From UBA2376 sp035539655 (GTDB taxonomy: Bacteria > Myxococcota_A > Polyangia > Haliangiales > Haliangiaceae): a stretch of DNA of 64,000 nucleotides. The stretch lies in assembly GCA_035539655.1 (NCBI GenBank), contig DATLIC010000544.1:1-64000 (forward strand). Reading direction: 5' to 3'. The position numbers and the translations under genes are program-made. Below the pieces are notes generated by a model that saw nothing but the letters and a program-made list of their open reading frames with translations, was not told the DNA's origin and searched no databases. This document shows positions 57,653-64,000 of the stretch, one piece after another; the first letter of the stretch is position 1; every line of letters begins with the position of its first letter.

Positions 57653-57720
57653 GGGGATGGTGTCAACGTTGACAACTTTGCGCCCGCTCGGAGAGCCCGG
57701 CCAAAGTTGACACCGTCCCC
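57653..57720. repeat. 68-bp palindromic REP-like element between mgtE and the TSUP gene
   Basis: The ends GGGGATGGTGTCAAC (57653-57667) and GTTGACACCGTCCCC (57706-57720) are inverted repeats with one mismatch, and an inner CAACTTTG/CAAAGTTG pairing is available. It fills the whole convergent intergenic space, and its last base is the first base of the TSUP gene's TAG stop. It can form a hairpin in either transcript and may act as a bidirectional terminator. It is a different sequence family from the 162-bp elements. Confidence 0.75.
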
Positions 57721-58445
57721 TATCCCAGCCCGGCCGCGGCCAGCGCCGCGCACACGAGCGGGGTCGCGGTCTCGATCGAGGTGGCGACCCGGTCGGGGAT
57801 CCACGTGCGCAGGCGCCGGCCGGCCAGGTTGCCGGCGAGGATCGCCGCCGCCAGCACCGCGACGGTGGGGAGCTGGGCGACGCCGAGCAGGCCGACCGAG
57901 GCGTAGCCGATCACCCGCACGCCGTGCAGCGCGACCGACGACACGGCGACGGCGGCGAGGTAGCGGTCGCCGGCCAGCCCGGCCGACAGCAGCACCGGAC
58001 CGAGCAGCACGCCGGCGCCGCCGGCGGTCGCGGCCACCGCGCCGACGCCGAGCCCGGCCGGCACCAGCCACGCGCGCGGCACCCGCCAGCCGGCGAAGGT
58101 GAAGTGGCGGATCACCGCCACCAGCGCGACCGCCACCATCAGCGCCCGCAGCGCCGCGTCGGGCAGGCCGCCGGTCACCAGGGCACCGACCAGCGCGCCC
58201 GGCACCAGCCCGGCCAGCACCGGGCGAAGGACCGCGCGCGGCGCGGCCCCGCGGTACAGGACCGCGCGGTGGAGGTTGCCGCACAGCAGCGCGGCGGCGC
58301 TGACCGCCAGCGCCGCCTTGGGCCCGAGCAGCCACGACAGCGCGAACACGACCAGGAGCCCGCCGCCCATCCCCGACACCGTCGTCAGCGCGCCCGCGAC
58401 CACGCCGAGACCGACCAGCGCGACCAGCTCGACCGGGGTGTCCAT
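57720..58445 (-). CDS. Sulfite exporter TauE/SafE (TSUP) family protein
   Basis: The 241-aa membrane protein starts at ATG 58445 and has about eight helices. It contains the TSUP pattern: LVGLGVVAGALTTVSGMGGGLLVVFAL in the first repeat and AGLGVGAVAATAGGAGVLLGPVLLSAGL in the second. Family members move sulfite, sulfonates or other organic anions. The upstream frame to 58670 was rejected because it reverses through the divergent LysR gene. It is probably controlled by the LysR protein encoded divergently 81 bp away. Confidence 0.88.
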   Translation of the reverse strand: MDTPVELVALVGLGVVAGALTTVSGMGGGLLVVFALSWLLGPKAALAVSAAALLCGNLHRAVLYRGAAPRAVLRPVLAGLVPGALVGALVTGGLPDAALRALMVAVALVAVIRHFTFAGWRVPRAWLVPAGLGVGAVAATAGGAGVLLGPVLLSAGLAGDRYLAAVAVSSVALHGVRVIGYASVGLLGVAQLPTVAVLAAAILAGNLAGRRLRTWIPDRVATSIETATPLVCAALAAAGLG

Positions 58446-58526
58446 GTCCACACGATGCGCGCTGAGCCTCCATCCATCCAATGGAATGTTTCTATCGTCT
58501 CCATCCGCATCGCTTATAGTGGCCTC

Positions 58527-59366
58527 GTGCTCGACGAGCTGCGCTACCTCGTCCTCATCGCCGACGCCGGCACCTTCACCGCTGCCGCCCGTGCCGCCCA
58601 CCTGTCGCAGCCCGCGCTGTCGGCGGCGGTCCGCCGCCTCGAGGACGCGATGGGGGCGCGCCTGCTCCACCGCGGCCCCGGCGGCGCGACCTTGACCGCG
58701 GCCGGCGCCGCGCTCCTGCCCCGCGCTCGCGCCGCCCTCGCCGCAGTCGAGGACGGCCGCCGCGCGGTCGCCGAGGTCGAGTCGGGCGAGGTCGGCGAGG
58801 TCCGGCTCGGCGCCGGCGCCACCGCCTGCACGTACCTGCTCCCGCCGGTGCTGGCCGCCTACCGCAAGCGATGGCCGGGCGTGCTGGTCAAGGTGCGCGA
58901 GGCGTTCGGCGACCAGCTCGAGACCATGGTCACCGCCGGCGACATCGACCTCGGCATCGTCACCGCGCCGGCGCGCAAGCCCCCGCTGCGGCCGTTCGAC
59001 TGGTGGCGCGACGACGAGCTGATCGTCGTCGGCGCGCCCGGCCTGGCGCCGCGGACCGCCGGCTGGGTGACGTTCGCCGACGGCTCACCGGTGCGCGGCC
59101 TGCTGCTGGCCCGCAACCCGGGTGCGCAGATCGTCATGGAGCTCGGCTCGATCGCCGCGGTCAAGGGCAACGTCCGCGCCGGCATCGGGCTGGCGCTGGT
59201 CAGCCGAGCCGCGGTCACCGTCGACCTCGCCCGCGGCGCGCTGGTCGAGGTGCCGCTGCCGTGGGCGCCGGTGGTGCGCCGGCTGGCGCTGCGCCACCGC
59301 GGGGTCGACCGCCTGCCTCCGTCGGCGGCCCGCCTCCGTGAGCTGTTGCTGGCCCGGCCCTTATGA
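58527..59366 (+). CDS. LysR-family transcriptional regulator
   Basis: The 279-aa regulator has GTG 58527, an N-terminal HTH (LDELRYLVLIADAGTFTAAARAAHLSQPALSAAVRRLEDAMGARLLHR) and the substrate-binding domain (VRLGAGATACTYLLPPVLAAYRKRWP, IDLGIVTAPARK). A TATAGT hexamer ends 6 nt before the GTG and no ribosome binding site is present, so the mRNA may be leaderless. It probably regulates the divergent TSUP transporter gene. Confidence 0.88.
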   Translation: MLDELRYLVLIADAGTFTAAARAAHLSQPALSAAVRRLEDAMGARLLHRGPGGATLTAAGAALLPRARAALAAVEDGRRAVAEVESGEVGEVRLGAGATACTYLLPPVLAAYRKRWPGVLVKVREAFGDQLETMVTAGDIDLGIVTAPARKPPLRPFDWWRDDELIVVGAPGLAPRTAGWVTFADGSPVRGLLLARNPGAQIVMELGSIAAVKGNVRAGIGLALVSRAAVTVDLARGALVEVPLPWAPVVRRLALRHRGVDRLPPSAARLRELLLARPL

Positions 59367-59384
59367 CATAGGGTGCGCCCCATC

Positions 59385-60272
59385 ATGATCCCCACCCGCG
59401 TGTATCACTACCGCGACCCGGCGGCGGTGATCCTCGGTCTCAAGGAGCTGCGCAAGAAGGGCCTGACCCCGCGCGGCATCCTGTTCGTGGCGTTGGATCC
59501 GCGGGGCGAGACCTACATCGCGGTGCCCGAGGACGTCGACGCCGTCGCCAACATCCGCGTCGGCGACAAGCTGTCGCTGCAGCCGCCGTGGGAGGGCCGC
59601 TTCTTCCACTTCGACGCGGTCCATCGCCTGCCCGGCGACACCGTGCTGTGGAACGGCGATCGCCGGCTCAGCGACACCGGCAGCGCGCCCGAGGTGGCGT
59701 GCGCGATCTCGGAGTGGCTCAAGGGCTCGAGCGCCAAGAACGTCTTCCTCGGCTGCACGCCGCACCAGCCCGGTTCGTGGTGGACGACCGATCACCGCTC
59801 GGCGGTCGTCGACCTCCACGCCCGCGGCCTGGTCGACACCGTGGTCAACACGTCGGGGCTGCTCGCCCGCAAGATCGACGAGCCCGGCCTGTACCACATC
59901 GACTTCGCCACCCTGGCCGCCCACCGCGGCCCGCGCGACGGCTGGCACGACGTGTTCAAGAGCGAGATGGGCAACATCCTGCTCCTCGAGCGGCGTGTGC
60001 GCGGCTACCGGCTGGTGCTGACCTGCGAGCGCGGCCTGATCGAGATCGACGTCAGCCACCTGCCCGACCTCGTCGTCGAGACCGCGCGGGTGCCGATGAA
60101 GTCGGGCTTCGGCGTGGTCGGCCGCATCGACGGCGGCGCCTTCGCGGTCACCGCCGGCAAGGTCGAACCATGGGGGCTGTCCGAGATCAGCCCGGCCATG
60201 CTGGTCGGCTCGCCCAACGAGACCATCCTCGACCTGCCGCGCACGCTGGCCGCCCACCCGCTCGAGGACTGA
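59385..60272 (+). CDS. Conserved-looking soluble protein, unknown function
   Basis: The 295-aa protein starts at ATG 59385 (a GTG 12 nt upstream is also possible). There is no signal peptide. The sequence is rich in beta-type stretches and short motifs such as NVFLGCTPHQPGSWWTTDHRSAVVDLHARGLVDTVVNTSGLLARKIDEPGLYHIDF, with several histidines and one cysteine near the middle. No family was recognised. It lies 18 nt after the LysR stop on the same strand. Confidence 0.6.
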   Translation: MIPTRVYHYRDPAAVILGLKELRKKGLTPRGILFVALDPRGETYIAVPEDVDAVANIRVGDKLSLQPPWEGRFFHFDAVHRLPGDTVLWNGDRRLSDTGSAPEVACAISEWLKGSSAKNVFLGCTPHQPGSWWTTDHRSAVVDLHARGLVDTVVNTSGLLARKIDEPGLYHIDFATLAAHRGPRDGWHDVFKSEMGNILLLERRVRGYRLVLTCERGLIEIDVSHLPDLVVETARVPMKSGFGVVGRIDGGAFAVTAGKVEPWGLSEISPAMLVGSPNETILDLPRTLAAHPLED

Positions 60273-60305
60273 GTCACAGCCGGCGTGGTCGGTCTCGGAC
60301 CGATC

Positions 60306-62660
60306 ATGAAGGCCATCGCCCTGTCCCTGCTCGGGCTCACCCTCGCCGGGTGTCTGCTCGACGATCCCCTCCATCCTGGTGAGCCGGAGCTCGGCGAGAG
60401 CACCGCCGAGCTGACCGGCACCGCCAACCCCGTCGATTGCGGCTTCGCCGACGGTCGCACGTGCAAGAGCATGCAGCCCCTCGGTCACAACGTCCGCGAC
60501 GTCGTGAAGTGGGATCCCTGCTTCGGCGGCAACTTCACGTGGACCGCGATCGTGTCGCTCGAGCTCGACTGGGATCGCGCCTGCGTGGGCGGCATCGCGA
60601 CCGCGGGCAAGACCGGCGGCTGCAGCGCCGGCACCAAGCTCGAGGGCGACGCCATCTTCAGTGGGGCCGCCAGCGGCGCGGTCACGCTCAGCGTGGCCAC
60701 CGACGGCTCGATCCCCAGCCCCGGCATCACCAGCCTGACCGCGACCTGCGACGAGCCGCTGTACGTGGGCGTGTTCCGCGCCAGCGCCGCCGGCGCCGGC
60801 CAGCAGTTCGTCGAGGGCGTCGACTGGAACGTGTTCAACATCGCGTGGAGCTATCGCTCGAGCCACGGCCAGCGGCTGTCCCAGCTCGAGGCCTGGTACG
60901 ACACCGACGGCACCACCCGCTTCGACGGCGTGTTCGTGCCCGGCTCGGGTGGCTACGGCCTCAACGCCGGCATGACCCTCGCGCAGCTCCGCGCCCAGAA
61001 GGACGCCAACCACGCCAACGGCATGGAGCTGTCGGACGTCGACGCGCTCCAGACCGCCAACGGCGTCGCCTACGTCGGCGTGTGGCGCGCCGGGACGCGG
61101 GTGCAGGAGATCTACGACGGCCCGGTCGCCAACTTCTGGGCCTGGAGCACGCCGTACACCAACCAGGGCTACCAGCCCACGATCGTCGAGTCGTACTACG
61201 ACGCCCGCAACGTCCACCGCTACACGGTGGTGATGACCCTGACGCCCGGGTCCAGCGGCTGGTCCTCCGCGGTCGGCCTCGAGTACGGCGCGTTCGCGCG
61301 CGAGTGGCGCAAGTATCGCGATCAGGGCTGGCAGCTCAGCCAGCTCGAGACCCACGTCAAGAACGGCGTCCGCTACTACGACGGCTTCTTCCTGCCCGGC
61401 TCGGCCGGCGAGGACTTCGTGCCGGGCGCGCGGGCCGGCGAGTTCTATCCAGCCCTGACCCGCAACACCGGCGCCGGCCTCGAGCTGATCGACTTCGATC
61501 GCGCCAAGCTGGGGCGGACCACCACCGACCCCCTGCGCGAGGAGCGCCTGGCCCGCACCGAGTACCCGGTGGTGTCACCGGTGTGGATGGCCGAGGCGAT
61601 GCAGGCGTTCTGGACCGCGTTCGGCGCCGACCCGATCGGCTTCACCGTGGCGCTGATGAAGGACGGCCGGCTGATCGGAGCGTCGTCGTTCGGCAACGCG
61701 CAGACCGACGCCGACGGGGGCGCGGTGCGCATGACCCCGAACGCGCAGTGGGACTACCTCAGCGTCAGCAAGTTCATCACCACGCTCGCCGCCGCCAAGG
61801 TCGCCGAAGAGCAGGAGATCGACATCGCCAACACGCTGCTGATCCCGGCGATCGCGTCGAAGCTCGGCATCACCGTCCCGGTGACCAGCAACCCGAAGGA
61901 CTTCTGGCACATCACCGTCAAGCAGGCCATGAACCACACCTCGAACCTGAAGGACGGCGGCTGCCCGCAGACACCGGGCGCGGGCTGGCCGCTGTCGGAG
62001 GGGGGCACCACGTCGCCCGGGCCCTCGATGCAGAACCCCACCGGCTCGGGTCCATACAACTACTCCGGCTTCGACGCGTGCTTCCTGCGCATGTGGGTCG
62101 AGGTCAAGACCGGCATGGACTTCGAGCGCTACATCGACACCCACGTGTTCCGGCCCAACGGCATCCACAACCTCGACTGCGACATCGATCCGGAGAAGGT
62201 GCAGGTGATGCAGTACAGGGACCCGTTCGACAACGGCCCGGGCACGAAGGACCCCGACGCGCCCTACTGCGCGCCGGCCGGGTTCAAGGGCACGCCGCTC
62301 CAGATGCTGCAGATCCTCCAGGCCGTGCGCACGCCGGGGAAGCTGTTCGGCCTGCCCATGCTCATCGAGATGCGCGGCTCGAGCACGAACCCCGGCGACG
62401 AGTGGACGTTCTACCAGACCGCGGGCGTCTGGCCGACGACCTACGGCTACAGCATGACCGGCGGGCGGTCGGGCATGCGCACGCACATCGCGCAGTTCCC
62501 CAACCAACCGTTCAGCGGCCTGTCGCCGTTCTCGGTGTACGGCTACCACAGCGGCGTCGACGCGGTGTTCTTCACCAACTCGTCGGGACTCGACGGCGGC
62601 CCGCAGGCCGACGGGGTCATGGCGCAGTGGCTGTCGATGGCCGCCGACCCCAACCCGTGA
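60306..62660 (+). CDS. Beta-lactamase-fold serine hydrolase lipoprotein with polyglycine-hydrolase-like N-terminal repeats
   Basis: The 784-aa protein has ATG 60306 and lipobox LTLAGC. After an N-terminal region with paired cysteines come repeats of the type WYDTDGTTRFDGVFVPGSGG, YVGVWRAG, YYDGFFLPGSAG and GWQLSQLETHV (about residues 160-380), like the N-terminal half of polyglycine hydrolases. The C-terminal catalytic domain has S486-V-S-K489 (SxxK), a tyrosine motif YNYSG near 586 and a late GGRSG. It should be a serine peptidase or esterase at the cell surface. The repeat assignment is by eye only. Confidence 0.75.
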   Translation: MKAIALSLLGLTLAGCLLDDPLHPGEPELGESTAELTGTANPVDCGFADGRTCKSMQPLGHNVRDVVKWDPCFGGNFTWTAIVSLELDWDRACVGGIATAGKTGGCSAGTKLEGDAIFSGAASGAVTLSVATDGSIPSPGITSLTATCDEPLYVGVFRASAAGAGQQFVEGVDWNVFNIAWSYRSSHGQRLSQLEAWYDTDGTTRFDGVFVPGSGGYGLNAGMTLAQLRAQKDANHANGMELSDVDALQTANGVAYVGVWRAGTRVQEIYDGPVANFWAWSTPYTNQGYQPTIVESYYDARNVHRYTVVMTLTPGSSGWSSAVGLEYGAFAREWRKYRDQGWQLSQLETHVKNGVRYYDGFFLPGSAGEDFVPGARAGEFYPALTRNTGAGLELIDFDRAKLGRTTTDPLREERLARTEYPVVSPVWMAEAMQAFWTAFGADPIGFTVALMKDGRLIGASSFGNAQTDADGGAVRMTPNAQWDYLSVSKFITTLAAAKVAEEQEIDIANTLLIPAIASKLGITVPVTSNPKDFWHITVKQAMNHTSNLKDGGCPQTPGAGWPLSEGGTTSPGPSMQNPTGSGPYNYSGFDACFLRMWVEVKTGMDFERYIDTHVFRPNGIHNLDCDIDPEKVQVMQYRDPFDNGPGTKDPDAPYCAPAGFKGTPLQMLQILQAVRTPGKLFGLPMLIEMRGSSTNPGDEWTFYQTAGVWPTTYGYSMTGGRSGMRTHIAQFPNQPFSGLSPFSVYGYHSGVDAVFFTNSSGLDGGPQADGVMAQWLSMAADPNP

Positions 62661-62682
62661 GCGGGCGCGGGGCCGGCGCCGG

Positions 62683-62904
62683 TCACGGCGACGCTTGCAT
62701 CGCCGTGAGGTAGACCAGCCCGAGCCACAGCAGGATCACCGCGGTGACCGGCCACAGGCCGAACAGGGCGGTGAGGAACCCGCGCGCGGTCGGGCCGAGG
62801 TTGTCCTCGAACGCCTCCCACCGGTCGCGCAGCGGCACCGGCGGGGGCGCGACCGCGACGCCTGCCTTCTTGACGACCCGAGCCTGGGGCAGCGCTGAAC
62901 GCAT
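62683..62904 (-). CDS. Small single-helix membrane protein
   Basis: The 73-aa protein has a charged N-terminus (MRSALPQARVVKKAGVAVAPPPVPLRDRWEAFEDNLG) and one membrane helix (GFLTALFGLWPVTAVILLWLGLVYL). ATG 62904 was used. The function is unknown. It is convergent with the serine hydrolase gene. Confidence 0.5.
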   Translation of the reverse strand: MRSALPQARVVKKAGVAVAPPPVPLRDRWEAFEDNLGPTARGFLTALFGLWPVTAVILLWLGLVYLTAMQASP

Positions 62905-62984
62905 ACGTACAGTATGCGTCCGGCGCCCGCCCCGCCTACTGGCAAGATCTGACCGGCCCGGCCGGCGCGATCGGCGTCACAGGC

Positions 62985-64000
62985 TCAAGGGGTCGAGAAC
63001 GTTGCCGTCACGGCCTTGGCCGCGTCCATGGTGACCATGCACGCGCCGTTGCCCGTGCACGCGCCCGTCCAGCCGTCGAACGTCGACCCCTCGTCCGCGG
63101 TCGGCACGAGCGTCACCACGGTGTTGGCCACATAGCTCTCGGTGCAGTCGGCGCCGCAGGTGATCCCGACTGGAGTCGAGGCCACGCTGCCGCTGCCGAT
63201 GACCGTCACCGTGAGCGTGTGGGCCGGGGCGAAGGTCGCCGTGACCGACCGGGCCGTGCTCATCGTCACCGAGCAGGTGCCGGTGCCCGTGCAGGCGCCC
63301 GACCACCCCGTGAACAACGAGCCGGCATCCGGCGTCGCGGTGAGCACGACCACCGTCCCCAGGTCGTAGTCCTGGGTGCAGTCGCCGCCGCAGTTGATCC
63401 CGGCCACGTCCGACGTCACCGTGCCGGTGCCCGAGCCGCTCTTGGTGACCGTCAGCGTGTTGAGCTCGAAGTTCGCGGTGACGGTCCGCGCCGCGCTCAG
63501 GACGACCGTGCACGTCCCGGTCCCCGAGCAGCCGCTGCCCGACCAGCCGGTGAACCGCGATCCGGCCCCCGGCGTCGCCGTCAGCGTCACCGACGTGTCC
63601 TCGTCGAAGGTCGCCGTGCACGTGCCGCCGCAGTTGATCCCGGCCGGGTCCGACGTCACCGTGCCGGTGCCGCCGCCGGTCCGGTTGACGGTGAGCGGCT
63701 GGATGTCGAGGAAGGTCGCGGTGATCGTGGTCGCGCCGTTCATGGTGACCGTGCACGTGCCGGTGCCCGTGCACCCGCCGCCCGACCAGCCGGCGAACCG
63801 CGCGTCGGACGCGGCCACCGCGGTCAGGGTGACCATCGTGCCGGCGTTGTAGTCCTCGGTGCAGTTGTTGCCGCAGTTGATGCCCGACGGGCTCGACGTC
63901 ACCGTGCCGCTACCGTCGCCGGCGCGGACCACGGTGAGCCGGTTGGTCTCGAACGTCGCGGTGACGGCCTTGGCCGCGTCCATGGTCACCGTGCAGGTAC
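62985..64000 (-). CDS. InlB B-repeat surface protein (5' end outside window)
   Basis: The frame is open from the stop at 62985 to the window edge, 338 codons. It contains four full and one partial copies of a repeat of about 78 residues: LTVxxxGxGTVTSxPxGINCGxxC, TxVTLTAxxxxGSxFxGWSGxCTGTGTCxVTM, AxxVTATF. This is the divergent InlB B-repeat (Listeria-Bacteroides repeat) with conserved cysteines, one copy of which also occurs in the large adhesin gene. The C-terminus has no anchor, so the attachment signal, if any, must be N-terminal. It is probably an exported surface protein. Confidence 0.8.
   Translation of the reverse strand, partial: TCTVTMDAAKAVTATFETNRLTVVRAGDGSGTVTSSPSGINCGNNCTEDYNAGTMVTLTAVAASDARFAGWSGGGCTGTGTCTVTMNGATTITATFLDIQPLTVNRTGGGTGTVTSDPAGINCGGTCTATFDEDTSVTLTATPGAGSRFTGWSGSGCSGTGTCTVVLSAARTVTANFELNTLTVTKSGSGTGTVTSDVAGINCGGDCTQDYDLGTVVVLTATPDAGSLFTGWSGACTGTGTCSVTMSTARSVTATFAPAHTLTVTVIGSGSVASTPVGITCGADCTESYVANTVVTLVPTADEGSTFDGWTGACTGNGACMVTMDAAKAVTATFSTP
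62994..63953 (-). repeat. Tandem InlB B-type repeats (about 235 bp period)
   Basis: Four consecutive units share CGGxC, GWSG and VTMxxAxxVTATF. The DNA for the MVTMDAAKAVTATF segment near 63001-63040 is nearly identical to that at 63957-63990, which indicates recent copying or gene conversion within the array. Confidence 0.75.

Noticed and set aside
62695..62898. 67-codon plus-strand frame opposite the small membrane protein
   Set aside because: It is rich in Arg/Gln/Glu without pattern, whereas the minus strand gives a clean membrane helix.

Overview
The window is a very GC-rich chromosomal segment of a bacterium that looks like a member of the Myxococcota. The grounds are inference from gene content: three Hanks-type Ser/Thr kinases (one with TPRs, two with an N-terminal zinc-ribbon-like motif), many exported lipoproteins with Gly/Asp-rich linkers, a MYXO-CTERM-like sorting motif (GGGCSAAG, hydrophobic stretch, RRRR), very large Ig-like and InlB-repeat surface proteins, frequent GTG starts and 4-nt gene overlaps. 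No rRNA, tRNA, CRISPR, prophage or intact insertion sequence is visible. Both ends are cut inside genes.

Layout. 1-3523 (minus): MerR-like/TPR protein (partial), Tex30/KANL3-type hydrolase, alpha/beta-hydrolase lipoprotein. 3590-8008 (plus): a lipoprotein and a three-gene cyclopropane-fatty-acid block (FAD oxidoreductase, DUF1365, CFA synthase). 8084-11447: TetR regulator with two operator-like palindromes at its own start, an EmrB-type exporter and an EmrA-type adaptor. 11468-15513: TPR-type Ser/Thr kinase whose stop overlaps the start of an apparently genuine protein arginine methyltransferase (PRMT). 15517-20847: DUF418 membrane protein, class III cyclase, molybdopterin oxidoreductase. 20886-22682: small exported proteins, a truncated SDR remnant and darP/yjgA. 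22839-29327: a 2162-aa Ig-repeat adhesin that runs through a MYXO-CTERM-like segment into an outer-membrane barrel-like domain. It is bracketed by two 162-bp palindromic repeats; one supplies its stop codon and the other supplies the stop codon of the gene upstream.

29511-34577: a tight operon (metal-dependent hydrolase, Baeyer-Villiger-type monooxygenase, SDR, alpha/beta hydrolase) divergent from an AraC regulator, reminiscent of the mycobacterial virS-mymA locus. 34609-39755: lipoproteins, a glutathione transferase behind an operator-like palindrome, and a deletion scar where a LysR gene and a divergent medium-chain dehydrogenase have both lost their 5' parts. 39816-41623: DrrAB-type ABC exporter. 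41650-45430: P460-like c-type cytochrome lipoprotein and two tandem paralogous kinases, the first with a one-base frameshift. 45585-48888: DUF2325 protein, GH3 glycosidase, truncated haemoglobin, small conserved protein. 48893-53097: LigD-type DNA ligase, FG-GAP lipoprotein, membrane alkaline-phosphatase-superfamily enzyme. 53364-57650: lysine 2,3-aminomutase, DUF454 protein, lipoprotein, MgtE. 57720-62904: TSUP transporter with a divergent LysR, an unknown protein, a beta-lactamase-fold lipoprotein and a small membrane protein. The window ends inside an InlB-repeat protein.

The strongest leads are the kinase-PRMT pair, the adhesin/barrel fusion with its palindromic repeats, and the mymA-like operon. 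Several remnants that have lost their 5' portion (SDR, LysR, dehydrogenase, AraC) point to repeated local deletions.
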